From Candidatus Pelagibacter sp. FZCC0015 (GTDB lineage: Bacteria > Pseudomonadota > Alphaproteobacteria > Pelagibacterales > Pelagibacteraceae): a stretch of DNA of 64,000 nucleotides. Location: the NCBI RefSeq assembly GCF_007833635.1, contig NZ_CP031125.1, forward strand, positions 1 through 64,000, given 5' to 3'. Every line of letters starts with the position of its first letter. Within the stretch, counting starts at the first letter, position 1. This document shows, piece after piece, positions 18,080 to 26,386 of this stretch. Under the pieces are notes generated by a model, which saw nothing but the letters and a program-made list of their open reading frames with translations, ran no database searches and was not told where the DNA came from. Position numbers and translations under genes: made by a program.

Positions 18080-19135
18080 ATGATTGATGAAATTAAAAAT
18101 ATTGTCAAACAGAGCTATTTAGCACTTTTAATTGGCGCAATTGGAGGATTATTTGCATCTATTATCAATATGCCATTACCTTGGTTGCTAGGTCCTTTGT
18201 TATCAAATTTGCTTTTATCTTTTACAAAAATTAAAATAACTTTTTCAAAAAAACTTCTTAGTCCTATTTTTTTAATAATAGGAATTATTATGGGAGGAAC
18301 CTTAAATGTTTCTTTACTTTATAAAATACATTTATGGATATTTTCATCCTTATCTATGATTGTTTATGTTTTTATCAGCACAATTATAATAACTTTTTAT
18401 TTTTTAAAAGTTTGTAAATTTGAAAAAATGAATGCAATTTTAGCTGCATTACCTGGAGCTTTTGTTCCAATTTCTGCTGCATTATTAGAATTAAAAAACA
18501 ATAATAACAAAAGAGTTTTGGTTCCTCAGGCTACAAGAGTAATTTTTATTGTGTGTATGCTACCTGTGATTTTTATTTATCAAATGGGTAATGCTGAAAT
18601 ACAAGGCTTGGGAAATCAAAACATTTATAATCTTAAATATTTTATTGAAATAGTGCTGGTGTGTTTTGCCTGCTATATTTTTGCTTTGTTTCTAAAAAAA
18701 TTTAATATTCCATCCTCTACTCTATTATCAGGTATGATTATTTCAGGAATTTTGTATACGCTCGAATTTATTAACGCAAGATTTCCAGATATTTTTATTA
18801 ATATATCTTTTATATTTTTGGGTACAGCTTTAGGAAGTAGATTGAATGGTTTAAAGATTAAAGAATTGTTATTTTATATTTTTCACGGAGTAATTATCAC
18901 AATAATTTTAATGACCCTGGCAGCTTTTGCATCTTATTTTCTTGAAATTGCTTTTGGGTTTGATTTTTTACCAACTTTTTTAAGCTTTGTACCTGGTGGT
19001 ATACATGAAATGGTTATAATAAGTGTAGCTTACAATATAGATCCTATATTTGTTAGTTATCATCATTTCTTAAGAATAATATTAATTGTACTTTTAATTC
19101 CATTTATAATAAAAAAATTTAATCATAATGAATGA
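18080..19135 (+). CDS. AbrB-family membrane protein (putative permease)
   Basis: A 351-residue protein with about ten hydrophobic helices and two similar halves, each carrying the family signature: IGGLFASIINMPLPWLLGPLL near the N-terminus and FVPGGIHEMVIISVAYNIDPIFVSYHHFLRI at the C-terminus. Proteins of this family are often labelled 'ammonia monooxygenase', which is misleading. The role is probably transport. It overlaps the prpF-type gene by 8 bp and shares a candidate TctD site, so it may move the same carboxylates. Confidence 0.82.
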   Translation: MIDEIKNIVKQSYLALLIGAIGGLFASIINMPLPWLLGPLLSNLLLSFTKIKITFSKKLLSPIFLIIGIIMGGTLNVSLLYKIHLWIFSSLSMIVYVFISTIIITFYFLKVCKFEKMNAILAALPGAFVPISAALLELKNNNNKRVLVPQATRVIFIVCMLPVIFIYQMGNAEIQGLGNQNIYNLKYFIEIVLVCFACYIFALFLKKFNIPSSTLLSGMIISGILYTLEFINARFPDIFINISFIFLGTALGSRLNGLKIKELLFYIFHGVIITIILMTLAAFASYFLEIAFGFDFLPTFLSFVPGGIHEMVIISVAYNIDPIFVSYHHFLRIILIVLLIPFIIKKFNHNE

Positions 19136-20210
19136 TCAAGTTAAAATTCCATGTATGTTTATTAGAGGTGGTACTTCTAGAGGTCCTTATTTTTTAAAAA
19201 GTGATCTCCCTAGTGACATAAACAAAAGAGATAAAATTTTACTAGCAGCTATGGGCTCACCAGATCTAAGGCAAATTGATGGACTAGGAGGAGCTGAGCC
19301 TGTTAAAAGTAAAGTTGCAATTATAGATAAATCTTCTGAAGAAGGTATTGATATAGATTATTATTTTGCCCAAGTAAAAATAGATAAACCTATAGTCGAT
19401 ACCAAACCTTCTTGTGGAAATATTCTTGTGGGAGTTGGTCCTTATGCAATTGAAAAGGGATTGGTTGAGGCAAAAAATGGTGAAACATCAGTTATTGTTA
19501 GAGATAAAAATACAGGCATGAAAATTGAACAAATTGTTCAAACACCAAATAAACAAGTCCAATATGATGGAAATTTCAAAATTGATGGTGTTCCTACACC
19601 AGGATCACCAATTAAACTTAAGTTTTTAGATATAATAGGTTCACAAACAAATAAACTTTTTCCATCAGGAAATAAAATTGATGAAATAGATAAAATTAAA
19701 TTTACTCTTATTGATTGCGCAGTTCCAATGGTTATTTTTAAGGCTACAGATTTAGGTTTAAAAGGATCAGAGAGTTTCGAACAGTTAAATGAAAACAAAA
19801 CACTTATTGAAAAAATGAATACAATAAGGATTAAAATTGCAAAAAAAGTAGGATTAGGAGATGTAACTAATTCTGTTTTACCTAAAACTGCAATTGTTAT
19901 TAAGCCTGATAAAGCAGACATCAAATCAAGATACTTTATGCCATGGGATTGCCACCCTGCTTATGCAGTAACCGGCTCTATGGCTTTGTTGGGTGCTTGT
20001 AAATCTAGAGATACAATTTGTTCTGAATTCTATGATAATTATTCTGAGAGTGGTGAATTCGAAATCGAACATCCATCAGGAAAACTCAAACTTAATTTCA
20101 ATATAGTTTATGAGAATGAAAATATTAGAGATATTAATGTAATTTCTACAAGAAATGCGAGATTAATAATGTCTGGTGATGTTTACATTAAAAAAAGTTT
20201 AATAGACTAA
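19128..20210 (+). CDS. PrpF-family isomerase (aconitate isomerase / oxalomesaconate tautomerase-like)
   Basis: A 360-residue protein of the PrpF fold: MFIRGGTSRGPYFLKSDLP at the N-terminus and SPDLRQIDGLGGAEPVKSKVAII shortly after, both diagnostic, and DTKPSCGNILVGVGPYAIEKGLV containing the active-site SCGN. PrpF isomerises 2-methylaconitate, GalD tautomerises 4-oxalomesaconate, and other members isomerise cis/trans-aconitate. Next to tricarballylate-type genes, an aconitate-related reaction is the most economical inference. Confidence 0.84.
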   Translation: MNDQVKIPCMFIRGGTSRGPYFLKSDLPSDINKRDKILLAAMGSPDLRQIDGLGGAEPVKSKVAIIDKSSEEGIDIDYYFAQVKIDKPIVDTKPSCGNILVGVGPYAIEKGLVEAKNGETSVIVRDKNTGMKIEQIVQTPNKQVQYDGNFKIDGVPTPGSPIKLKFLDIIGSQTNKLFPSGNKIDEIDKIKFTLIDCAVPMVIFKATDLGLKGSESFEQLNENKTLIEKMNTIRIKIAKKVGLGDVTNSVLPKTAIVIKPDKADIKSRYFMPWDCHPAYAVTGSMALLGACKSRDTICSEFYDNYSESGEFEIEHPSGKLKLNFNIVYENENIRDINVISTRNARLIMSGDVYIKKSLID

Positions 20211-21148
20211 TTAAGTTTTTCCGATAATTTTTCAAAAACTTTTTCTGCTGAAAGTTTTGATAATTCGGGGGCTTGTATTGCTTTAAAATTTTCCCTTTCA
20301 ATACTTACTTTAAAAGGAGTTGTGTGAGATCCAAATAAAGCGATTCCTTTTGAACCTAAATGAGCTGTCATATGTGCTGGTCCAGTATCATTAGCAACAA
20401 CAAATGAACTATCTTTAATTAATGTTGCTAACTGAGAAATATCTAAGGCTTTGCCATTATCTAAAACGCAAAGTGCATTAATATTTGACGCTTCTTTAAT
20501 TTCACCTGGTCCAGGTGCAATTACTACTTTAAATTTGTTATCTAACTTTTCATTAATCATAGAAATTAACTCATTATAATAAGGCCATTTCTTTGAAGTT
20601 AAATGAGGAGAACAAAAAGGAAAGAGAAGAATGTATTTATCTAATTGATGGTGATTTTTTATTTGAGATATGTCTGTTGTGCTCCATGAAAAATCAGGTT
20701 TCAAAGTATGATTTGTATTTATGCCTGAGGATTTTAACTGATGATCAAATCTAGATAGAACAGAGTCTTTATCAAAATCTTCTTTTGTAGTTCCTTCGGG
20801 TAAAGTGGTTTCTGTAGATGACCATGTATCTTTTGTTGCTTTTGGAAATAAAATTTTTTTATAAAAAGCTGTTCTACTTGAGTTTTGTAGATCATAAACT
20901 TTAGAAAAATTATATTTTTTTATATTTTTCATTAATGAATATAAATAAATGAGGTTTAATCTTGATAACCGCTTGTCTAAAATGACATCAGAAATATGTG
21001 GATTTTTTTTAAATAAATCAAAGTATGGTTTAGTTGTGAGCAAATGAATTTCATCTTCTTTATGATTCTCAGAAATATCTTGAATTGCGCCACAAGCTTG
21101 AGCTATATCACCCAAAGATCCATGTTTAATGATTAAAATATTAGACAT
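20207..21148 (-). CDS. Glycosyltransferase family 9 (heptosyltransferase-like)
   Basis: The 313-residue protein opens MSNILIIKHGSLGDIAQACGAI and contains VVANDTGPAHMTAHLGSKGIALFGSHTTP, the two hallmark segments of ADP-heptose:LPS heptosyltransferases. It probably adds a heptose to the LPS core in the cytoplasm. It lies next to a DUF6165-like gene, divergent across 32 bp, and its stop overlaps that of the prpF-type gene by four bases. Confidence 0.88.
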   Translation of the reverse strand: MSNILIIKHGSLGDIAQACGAIQDISENHKEDEIHLLTTKPYFDLFKKNPHISDVILDKRLSRLNLIYLYSLMKNIKKYNFSKVYDLQNSSRTAFYKKILFPKATKDTWSSTETTLPEGTTKEDFDKDSVLSRFDHQLKSSGINTNHTLKPDFSWSTTDISQIKNHHQLDKYILLFPFCSPHLTSKKWPYYNELISMINEKLDNKFKVVIAPGPGEIKEASNINALCVLDNGKALDISQLATLIKDSSFVVANDTGPAHMTAHLGSKGIALFGSHTTPFKVSIERENFKAIQAPELSKLSAEKVFEKLSEKLN

Positions 21149-21180
21149 ATTTTTAACAATTTAACATAGTATAAAATTTA

Positions 21181-21570
21181 ATGAATAAAATTATAGTAGA
21201 AGTATCGGTTGGCGAGCTTTTAGACAAAATTTCAATCTTAGAAATTAAAAAGGAAAAAATCAAAGATCCTGAAAAACTAAAATTTATATCGAATGAACAT
21301 TCGATTCTTAAAGATCAGTTAGAAAAAAATGTTAAATCTGACGATAAACTAAATAAACTATTCCAAGATTTAAAAGAAATTAATGCCAAGTTGTGGGTTA
21401 TAGAAGATGACAAAAGAGATTGTGAAAAAAATAAAGACTTTGGCGATAAATTTATTAAATTATCAAGGGATGTTCATTTTTTGAATGATGATCGTGCAAA
21501 AATTAAATTGGAAATGAATAATCACACTGGATCAAGTATTAAAGAAATTAAAGAATATACTAGCTACTAA
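21181..21570 (+). CDS. DUF6165-like coiled-coil protein
   Basis: A 129-residue charged, predominantly helical protein beginning MNKIIVEVSVGELLDKISILEIKKEKIKD, the signature of the DUF6165 family, and ending in LSRDVHFLNDDRAKIKLEMN. Members are often found near LPS or glycan genes, consistent with the adjacent GT9 gene. No enzymatic motif is visible. Its end overlaps the convergent dioxygenase gene by 11 bp. Confidence 0.65.
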   Translation: MNKIIVEVSVGELLDKISILEIKKEKIKDPEKLKFISNEHSILKDQLEKNVKSDDKLNKLFQDLKEINAKLWVIEDDKRDCEKNKDFGDKFIKLSRDVHFLNDDRAKIKLEMNNHTGSSIKEIKEYTSY

Positions 21571-22348
21571 AAACTTTAGGGAACCAATCATCTCTCATCA
21601 AATCTCCCGTTTTTAAATTAATTCCATCAAATGGAGGTGATGTTGGCCCTCCTCTATTAATATATTTTACATCATCTCCTATAAATCGCATCGAAAATGC
21701 TCTTCGTGATTTAGAGGAATTATTTCCTGTTGAACCATGTACAGTTTTAAAGTTAAACAAAACAGCATCTCCCAAACTTAATTCTGGGATTAAAATGTTT
21801 TCTTCAAATTCTTTTAATGATGGTAAATCCATGAAAGAAGTATCATCATCATACCAAGATTGGTTATTTGACCATTTTGTGGGTCTAATTAACTTTGACC
21901 ATTTGTGTGAACCTAAAATTAATTTAAGATTATTTTTATGATCAACCTCATCTAATGGTATCCAAAAACTTCCAGTATCGTTACCATCAACACAATAATA
22001 AGGCATATCTTGATGCCATGGTGTTTCTTTATGAGTACCTGGATCCTTAATAAAAATATGATCATGAAAAATTTGAGTAGATTTAGAATTAGTTGCTTCT
22101 GCAACTATTTGAGCTCCAGGTGAATTATATAAACAATCCTTGAATTCTTCTATCCTCTCCCAATTACAATAATCCTCAAAAAATCTTCCGTTATCATTAG
22201 TTACATTTTCTCTCCCATGCTTACTTGGACTATCTAAAACCTTTTGAAATCCTTTTCTAAGTGGCTTAATCCAATTTTTAAATACATTTTTAATTATTAT
22301 TAAACCATCATTTTGATAATCATTAATTTGTTTCTCTGATAAAAACAT
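21560..22348 (-). CDS. Phytanoyl-CoA dioxygenase (PhyH)-family oxygenase
   Basis: A 262-residue Fe(II)/2-oxoglutarate dioxygenase of the double-stranded beta-helix type. The metal triad is H112-x-D114 (PWHQDMPYY) and H204 (VHGSTGNN), with R215/R216 positioned to bind 2-oxoglutarate. Relatives hydroxylate amino acids, ectoine or other small molecules. The gene lies 2 bp after the last amino-acid permease gene, so an amino acid or amine that is taken up is a reasonable substrate guess. Confidence 0.85.
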   Translation of the reverse strand: MFLSEKQINDYQNDGLIIIKNVFKNWIKPLRKGFQKVLDSPSKHGRENVTNDNGRFFEDYCNWERIEEFKDCLYNSPGAQIVAEATNSKSTQIFHDHIFIKDPGTHKETPWHQDMPYYCVDGNDTGSFWIPLDEVDHKNNLKLILGSHKWSKLIRPTKWSNNQSWYDDDTSFMDLPSLKEFEENILIPELSLGDAVLFNFKTVHGSTGNNSSKSRRAFSMRFIGDDVKYINRGGPTSPPFDGINLKTGDLMRDDWFPKVFSS

Positions 22349-22350
22349 TT

Positions 22351-23028
22351 TTATTGTTGAAAGCTGTATTTTTTCTCTAAATATTTAATCACATTATGAA
22401 TGATAAAAGTCATGAACAAATAAATTCCACCAGCAACAATAAATACTTCGATTGGTTTAAAAGTTGTTGAAATTATATATTTAGCAACACCAGTTAAATC
22501 CATTAAAGTTACTGTGCTTGCTAAAGAAGTTCCTTTCATCATCAATATGATTTCATTTCCGTAAGCAGGTAATGACTGTCTAATGGCAATTGGAATTTGA
22601 ATTTTATAAAAGATTATTTTGTTTGATATTCCTAAGCTTTTTCCGGCCTCAATTATACCTGGTTTTATAGTTTGAAATGCAGATCTTAAAATTTCAGAGG
22701 TATATGCGCCAGTATTTAAAGTAAATGCTATTATTGCACACCAATAAGGTTCTTTTAAAATTATCCATAGAAATGTTGTTCTTAAATATTCGATTTGTCC
22801 TAATCCAAAATAAATTATAAAAATTTGGACCAGTAATGGTGTTCCTCTAAATATATATGAATAGCCATAGGCAAATTTATTAATAAATATATTTTTATTT
22901 AATCTTAAAATTGCAAAGAAAAGACCTAGGAATAATCCAAAAAATAATGATGCGGATAATAATTTTAAAGTAACTAGCGTTGCTCCTAAAAGTTTAGGAA
23001 AACTAGTTATCATTAAATCAAAATCCAT
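22351..23028 (-). CDS. Polar amino acid ABC transporter permease (HisM-like)
   Basis: A 225-residue membrane protein with five or so helices, FRGTPLLVQIFIIYFGLG and the EAA loop EAGKSLGISNKIIFYKIQIPIAIRQSLPAYGNEII typical of HisM/ArtM. It pairs with the preceding HisQ-like permease, which it overlaps by one base. Together with the binding protein it forms an amino-acid importer. No ATPase gene is present in the operon. Confidence 0.9.
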   Translation of the reverse strand: MDFDLMITSFPKLLGATLVTLKLLSASLFFGLFLGLFFAILRLNKNIFINKFAYGYSYIFRGTPLLVQIFIIYFGLGQIEYLRTTFLWIILKEPYWCAIIAFTLNTGAYTSEILRSAFQTIKPGIIEAGKSLGISNKIIFYKIQIPIAIRQSLPAYGNEIILMMKGTSLASTVTLMDLTGVAKYIISTTFKPIEVFIVAGGIYLFMTFIIHNVIKYLEKKYSFQQ

Positions 23029-23720
23029 TAATAACCCCTGCTATACTTAACTTCTAATTTATTAATTAATTTCATACTCACGTAAGTAAGCAGTAGATAT
23101 AAAACTGCTGCAAATGAATAGAAGAATAGTGGATCTCTAGTAGATCCTGCTGCAATATAAGACTGTCTCATTATTTCTACTAATCCTGTTACTGAAATAA
23201 GAGATGTATCTTTTAATGTTATTTGCCAAACATTACTTAGATTTGGAATAGCTAATCTTAACATTTGAGGTAAAATTATTTTATAAAATTGACCAAACTT
23301 ATTTATTCCAAGAACCTTTGCAGCTTCAAATTGACCTTTGTCTATAGATTGTATAGCTCCTCTAAATACTTCTGTTGAATAAGCTCCAGAAATAATACCA
23401 ATAGCCATCGAACCAGTAATAAAGGCATTAATTTCTATGTATTCATAATAACCAAAAATAGAAGCTACATACATAATGGCGCCACTTCCTCCAAAGAAGA
23501 AAAGGTATATGACCAGTAGTTCAGGAACTCCACGAATAACTGTGGTATAAAAATTACCAACTAAATTTAAAGTTTTATATTTTGAAAGTTTTAAAGGTGT
23601 AAAAATTAATGCAAAAAAGAAACCAACTAGCATTGCTGTAATTGATACAGCTATTGTCATCAAGGTTGCGTAAAATAATTCATCACCCCAACCTGTTTTA
23701 CCAAATGCGAGAAGTTCCAT
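23028..23720 (-). CDS. Polar amino acid ABC transporter permease (HisQ-like)
   Basis: A 230-residue protein with a VIRGVPELLVIYLFFFGGSG motif and the EAA loop FEAAKVLGINKFGQFYKIILPQMLRLAIPNLSNVW, characteristic of HisQ/ArtQ permeases. It sits between the binding protein gene, 44 bp upstream with a hairpin in the gap, and the HisM-like partner. Confidence 0.9.
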   Translation of the reverse strand: MELLAFGKTGWGDELFYATLMTIAVSITAMLVGFFFALIFTPLKLSKYKTLNLVGNFYTTVIRGVPELLVIYLFFFGGSGAIMYVASIFGYYEYIEINAFITGSMAIGIISGAYSTEVFRGAIQSIDKGQFEAAKVLGINKFGQFYKIILPQMLRLAIPNLSNVWQITLKDTSLISVTGLVEIMRQSYIAAGSTRDPLFFYSFAAVLYLLLTYVSMKLINKLEVKYSRGY

Positions 23721-23726
23721 ATAGAT

Positions 23727-23751
23727 TGGCGACTATATATTATAGTCGCCA
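23727..23751 (-). other. Stem-loop between the amino-acid binding protein and permease genes
   Basis: Perfect 11-bp arms TGGCGACTATA (23727-23737) and TATAGTCGCCA (23741-23751) with a three-base loop. There is no following T-run on the minus strand, so it is more likely an mRNA-stabilising or 3'-processing structure than a terminator. Confidence 0.8.
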
Positions 23752-23764
23752 GATCTGAAATTAA

Positions 23765-24616
23765 TTACATAGAAGCGTCGAAACCAAAGTGCTTAATAGC
23801 AAGTTTGCTAATAATTCCTTGTTTTCTAGCTTTATCAATTGCTTTGTTAAAGTCTTTTAAGATTTTGGCATCTCTTTTTCCAATAGCACTATCGCTAGCT
23901 TGTCTAATACCAACACCTACACCATTACCAAATGCACCACCTGAAAAAGTTGGTCCAACTAATACAACAGGTTTACCAGATTTATCTGCATAATCAGTAA
24001 ATGCTACTGCTGCGGCTAAAGCAACGTCACATCTTCCAGAAGTAAGATCTAGGTTAACTTCATCTTGAGTTTTATAAGTTCTAACATTTACACTTCCTAC
24101 ATCACCAGACTCTAAAAAGTTTTGGTGAATTGTTCCTGTTTGAGTACAAACAGTTTTACCAGCAAGTGCTCCTGTTAATGTTTTAAGAGCTTTTTTAACA
24201 TCAGATCCACCCAATGATAAATTAATACCTTCTGGTGTATCCATACCCTCTAAACTTGAACCTTTCATTACTGCAAGAGAAGCTACTTCATCAGCATAAC
24301 CTTGTGAAAAAGTAATTGTTTTTTGTCTTTCAGCAGTAATAGACATTCCAGCCATTATTGCATCAAATTTTCTCATTACTAGAGCTGGAATCATACCATC
24401 CCAATCTTGTTCAACAATTGTGCACTCATACTTCATAATTGTGCAAAGTTCTTGGGCAAGCTCTACCTCAAAACCAATAAGATTACCTGATGCATCTTTT
24501 GAATTCCATGGAGGGTAAGCGCCTTCAGTTCCAATTTTTATTTTTTCAGCAGAAACATTCCCAATGATAAATAAAGAAGCAAGAACTGTTAAAATAGTTT
24601 TTTTGAATATATTCAT
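23765..24616 (-). CDS. Polar amino acid ABC transporter, periplasmic binding protein
   Basis: A 283-residue protein with a signal peptide (LTVLASLFIIGNVSA) and the HisJ/ArgT pattern: IGTEGAYPPWNSKDASGNLIGFEVELAQELC followed by WDGMIPALVMRKFDAIMAGMSITAERQK. An insertion around residues 120-150 resembles octopine/nopaline-type binding proteins. The ligand is likely a basic or polar amino acid or opine-like compound. It is the first gene of the operon and has a clear ribosome site. Confidence 0.88.
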   Translation of the reverse strand: MNIFKKTILTVLASLFIIGNVSAEKIKIGTEGAYPPWNSKDASGNLIGFEVELAQELCTIMKYECTIVEQDWDGMIPALVMRKFDAIMAGMSITAERQKTITFSQGYADEVASLAVMKGSSLEGMDTPEGINLSLGGSDVKKALKTLTGALAGKTVCTQTGTIHQNFLESGDVGSVNVRTYKTQDEVNLDLTSGRCDVALAAAVAFTDYADKSGKPVVLVGPTFSGGAFGNGVGVGIRQASDSAIGKRDAKILKDFNKAIDKARKQGIISKLAIKHFGFDASM

Positions 24617-24675
24617 TATTTTCTCCTTTAATTAGGAACAATTATTTCACAGTTTTAAATAAGAAAAAAGAAAAA

Positions 24676-25716
24676 TTAATGATTAATTGATGAAGAAAAA
24701 TTCCAAGAGCAATCAAAACTAGGTATGTAAACTCTTGATAATTTTGCATTACCAAAGTTTTGATTAAAAACATTTAACCAATTTTCAACCTGCTGTGGTT
24801 TTTTATCCTGGCTTCCTACTTGAGCCGTAATAACTCCCTTTGGTTTTAATATTCTGACTAACGAGTCCATATTTTTTGCAGCTAAATCTATACAAAATTG
24901 ATCATCATTTAGATCTACAAATATATGATCGTAAGTATCATCACTTACTGATTTAATGCTTTCAAAAGCATCACCCCATACACATTTCACTGAATTTTTT
25001 TCTGTTGCTTTTTTTCCAATATCTCCAAGGTGTTTATTGCAAACATCTACAACTTCAGGATCAAGCTCGTACCAATCAATAAAGTTAAAATTTTTTGAGA
25101 TACATTCTCTTGCAACTCCTCCATCTCCACCACCTATAATTGCAGCTCTTTCGTTATCTTTGTTTAAATTTAAACCAGAACCAACGAAAGTAGAGCTATA
25201 TAAATGTTCGTCAGTAGCGGCAACTTGTATCTCACCGTCTATAAATAAAGACTTACCAAATTGTTCTAAATCTAAAATCTCAATATGTTGACCTACTTTA
25301 GATTTAAAATCTTCTAAAACATCATTTACTACATATGATTTTTGTAAGCCTGGTGAGCTATAGATGTCATGATAAAGAGATTTTGTGTCTCTATTAAATT
25401 CTTTTTTAACTATTCTTTTGTGTTCAAATTCTTTTTTTATTATATCAATTGCAACTGATGGACTTACTTTGCCACAAGTAAAAAAATCAAAGCTAATAAT
25501 TCCTTTTTCTGGAAATGTATGAAAGCTAATGTGACTTTCAGCTAATAATGCTAAAATTGTAAAACCTTGTGGTTCAAATTTATATTTTGAAATATTTAAA
25601 ATTGTTACTTTTGCAGCTTTTGCAATATCATGAATTACTTTTTCAAATACAGATGGATCATACTCTTTAGTTGTTCCAATGATGTCTAGAGTAATATGCT
25701 CCCCAACTTTAGTCAT
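24676..25716 (-). CDS. S-adenosylmethionine decarboxylase-spermidine synthase fusion
   Basis: A 346-residue protein. Residues ~1-120 are class 1b AdoMet decarboxylase: the self-cleavage pair E60-S61 in LLAESHISFHTFPE, H66 and C81, spaced exactly as Ser63/His68/Cys83 of the Thermotoga enzyme. From ~125 on it is spermidine synthase, with GGGDGGVARE (195-204) and the YELDPEVV nucleotide-binding strand. The usual YHE motif is replaced by LYSS and the catalytic D-x-T-D-P by VDLNDDQF. It decarboxylates AdoMet and transfers aminopropyl to a diamine, releasing MTA. Confidence 0.92.
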   Translation of the reverse strand: MTKVGEHITLDIIGTTKEYDPSVFEKVIHDIAKAAKVTILNISKYKFEPQGFTILALLAESHISFHTFPEKGIISFDFFTCGKVSPSVAIDIIKKEFEHKRIVKKEFNRDTKSLYHDIYSSPGLQKSYVVNDVLEDFKSKVGQHIEILDLEQFGKSLFIDGEIQVAATDEHLYSSTFVGSGLNLNKDNERAAIIGGGDGGVARECISKNFNFIDWYELDPEVVDVCNKHLGDIGKKATEKNSVKCVWGDAFESIKSVSDDTYDHIFVDLNDDQFCIDLAAKNMDSLVRILKPKGVITAQVGSQDKKPQQVENWLNVFNQNFGNAKLSRVYIPSFDCSWNFSSSINH

Positions 25717-25720
25717 ATAA

Positions 25721-26386
25721 CTAACTACTTTTATAATTTTTAACTTTTTCTAAGATTTTTTTCATTTCAGCTAATGAAAGATTCTTAGGTTCACCCATCT
25801 TTAAAGCAATAATATATTGATGGCAAATATTTTCTACCTCTTGAGCAAGCTCGAAAGCTTTAGATAAATTTTCTCCAAATGCAACCTGTCCATGGTTCGC
25901 CATAAGACATGCCTTTCTATCTTTTAAAGCTTTAATCATATTCACTGAAAGTTCATGGGTACCAAAAGTTGCATATTCAGAGCATCTAATATCTTCACCG
26001 CCCGCAAGAGCAATCATGTAATGAAATGGTGGAATAGATTTTCCATGAGTAGACACTGCTGTAGCATGAGGTGAATGAGCATGGACTATTGCTTTTGCCT
26101 CCCACTTGTTTTTATAAATATCTTGGTGAAAACGCCATTCTGATGATGGGTTTTTTCCAGAATTAAACCAAGATAAGAAGTCTTTTTCCTCGGTTAAAGA
26201 TAAAAAAACAATATCTTCTGGTTTTAAAGACTCATACTTCTTCCCAGATGGAGTTATAAAAAAACCCTCAATACCATCTTCAATTCCTCTCACAGAAATA
26301 TTTCCTGATCTTAAAGGAGATAAGTTAGTTGTATTCAGTTTAATTGAATACTCAATTACCTCTTGTCTTTCTTTTAAATTTTTCAT
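25721..26386 (-). CDS. Class II aldolase, probable 5-methylthioribulose-1-phosphate aldolase
   Basis: A 221-residue class II aldolase/adducin protein. Compared with E. coli fuculose-1-phosphate aldolase, the zinc histidines H102, H104 and H165 and catalytic E83 align with H92, H94, H155 and E73 at a constant offset of ten. PSSEWRFH, SIPPFHYMIALAGG and YATFGTHELS are also shared. Coming directly after mtnA (4-bp overlap), it probably splits MTRu-1-P into DHAP and methylthioacetaldehyde (DHAP shunt). MtnB dehydratase is the alternative, but the FucA-type residues favour the aldolase. Confidence 0.78.
   Translation of the reverse strand: MKNLKERQEVIEYSIKLNTTNLSPLRSGNISVRGIEDGIEGFFITPSGKKYESLKPEDIVFLSLTEEKDFLSWFNSGKNPSSEWRFHQDIYKNKWEAKAIVHAHSPHATAVSTHGKSIPPFHYMIALAGGEDIRCSEYATFGTHELSVNMIKALKDRKACLMANHGQVAFGENLSKAFELAQEVENICHQYIIALKMGEPKNLSLAEMKKILEKVKNYKSS

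Noticed and set aside
19538..19924. 128-codon open frame antisense to the prpF-type gene
   Set aside because: Shadow frame; the sense gene is clearly conserved.
24956..25291. 111-codon open frame antisense to the SpeD-SpeE fusion
   Set aside because: Shadow of a conserved gene, without ribosome site or recognisable domain.
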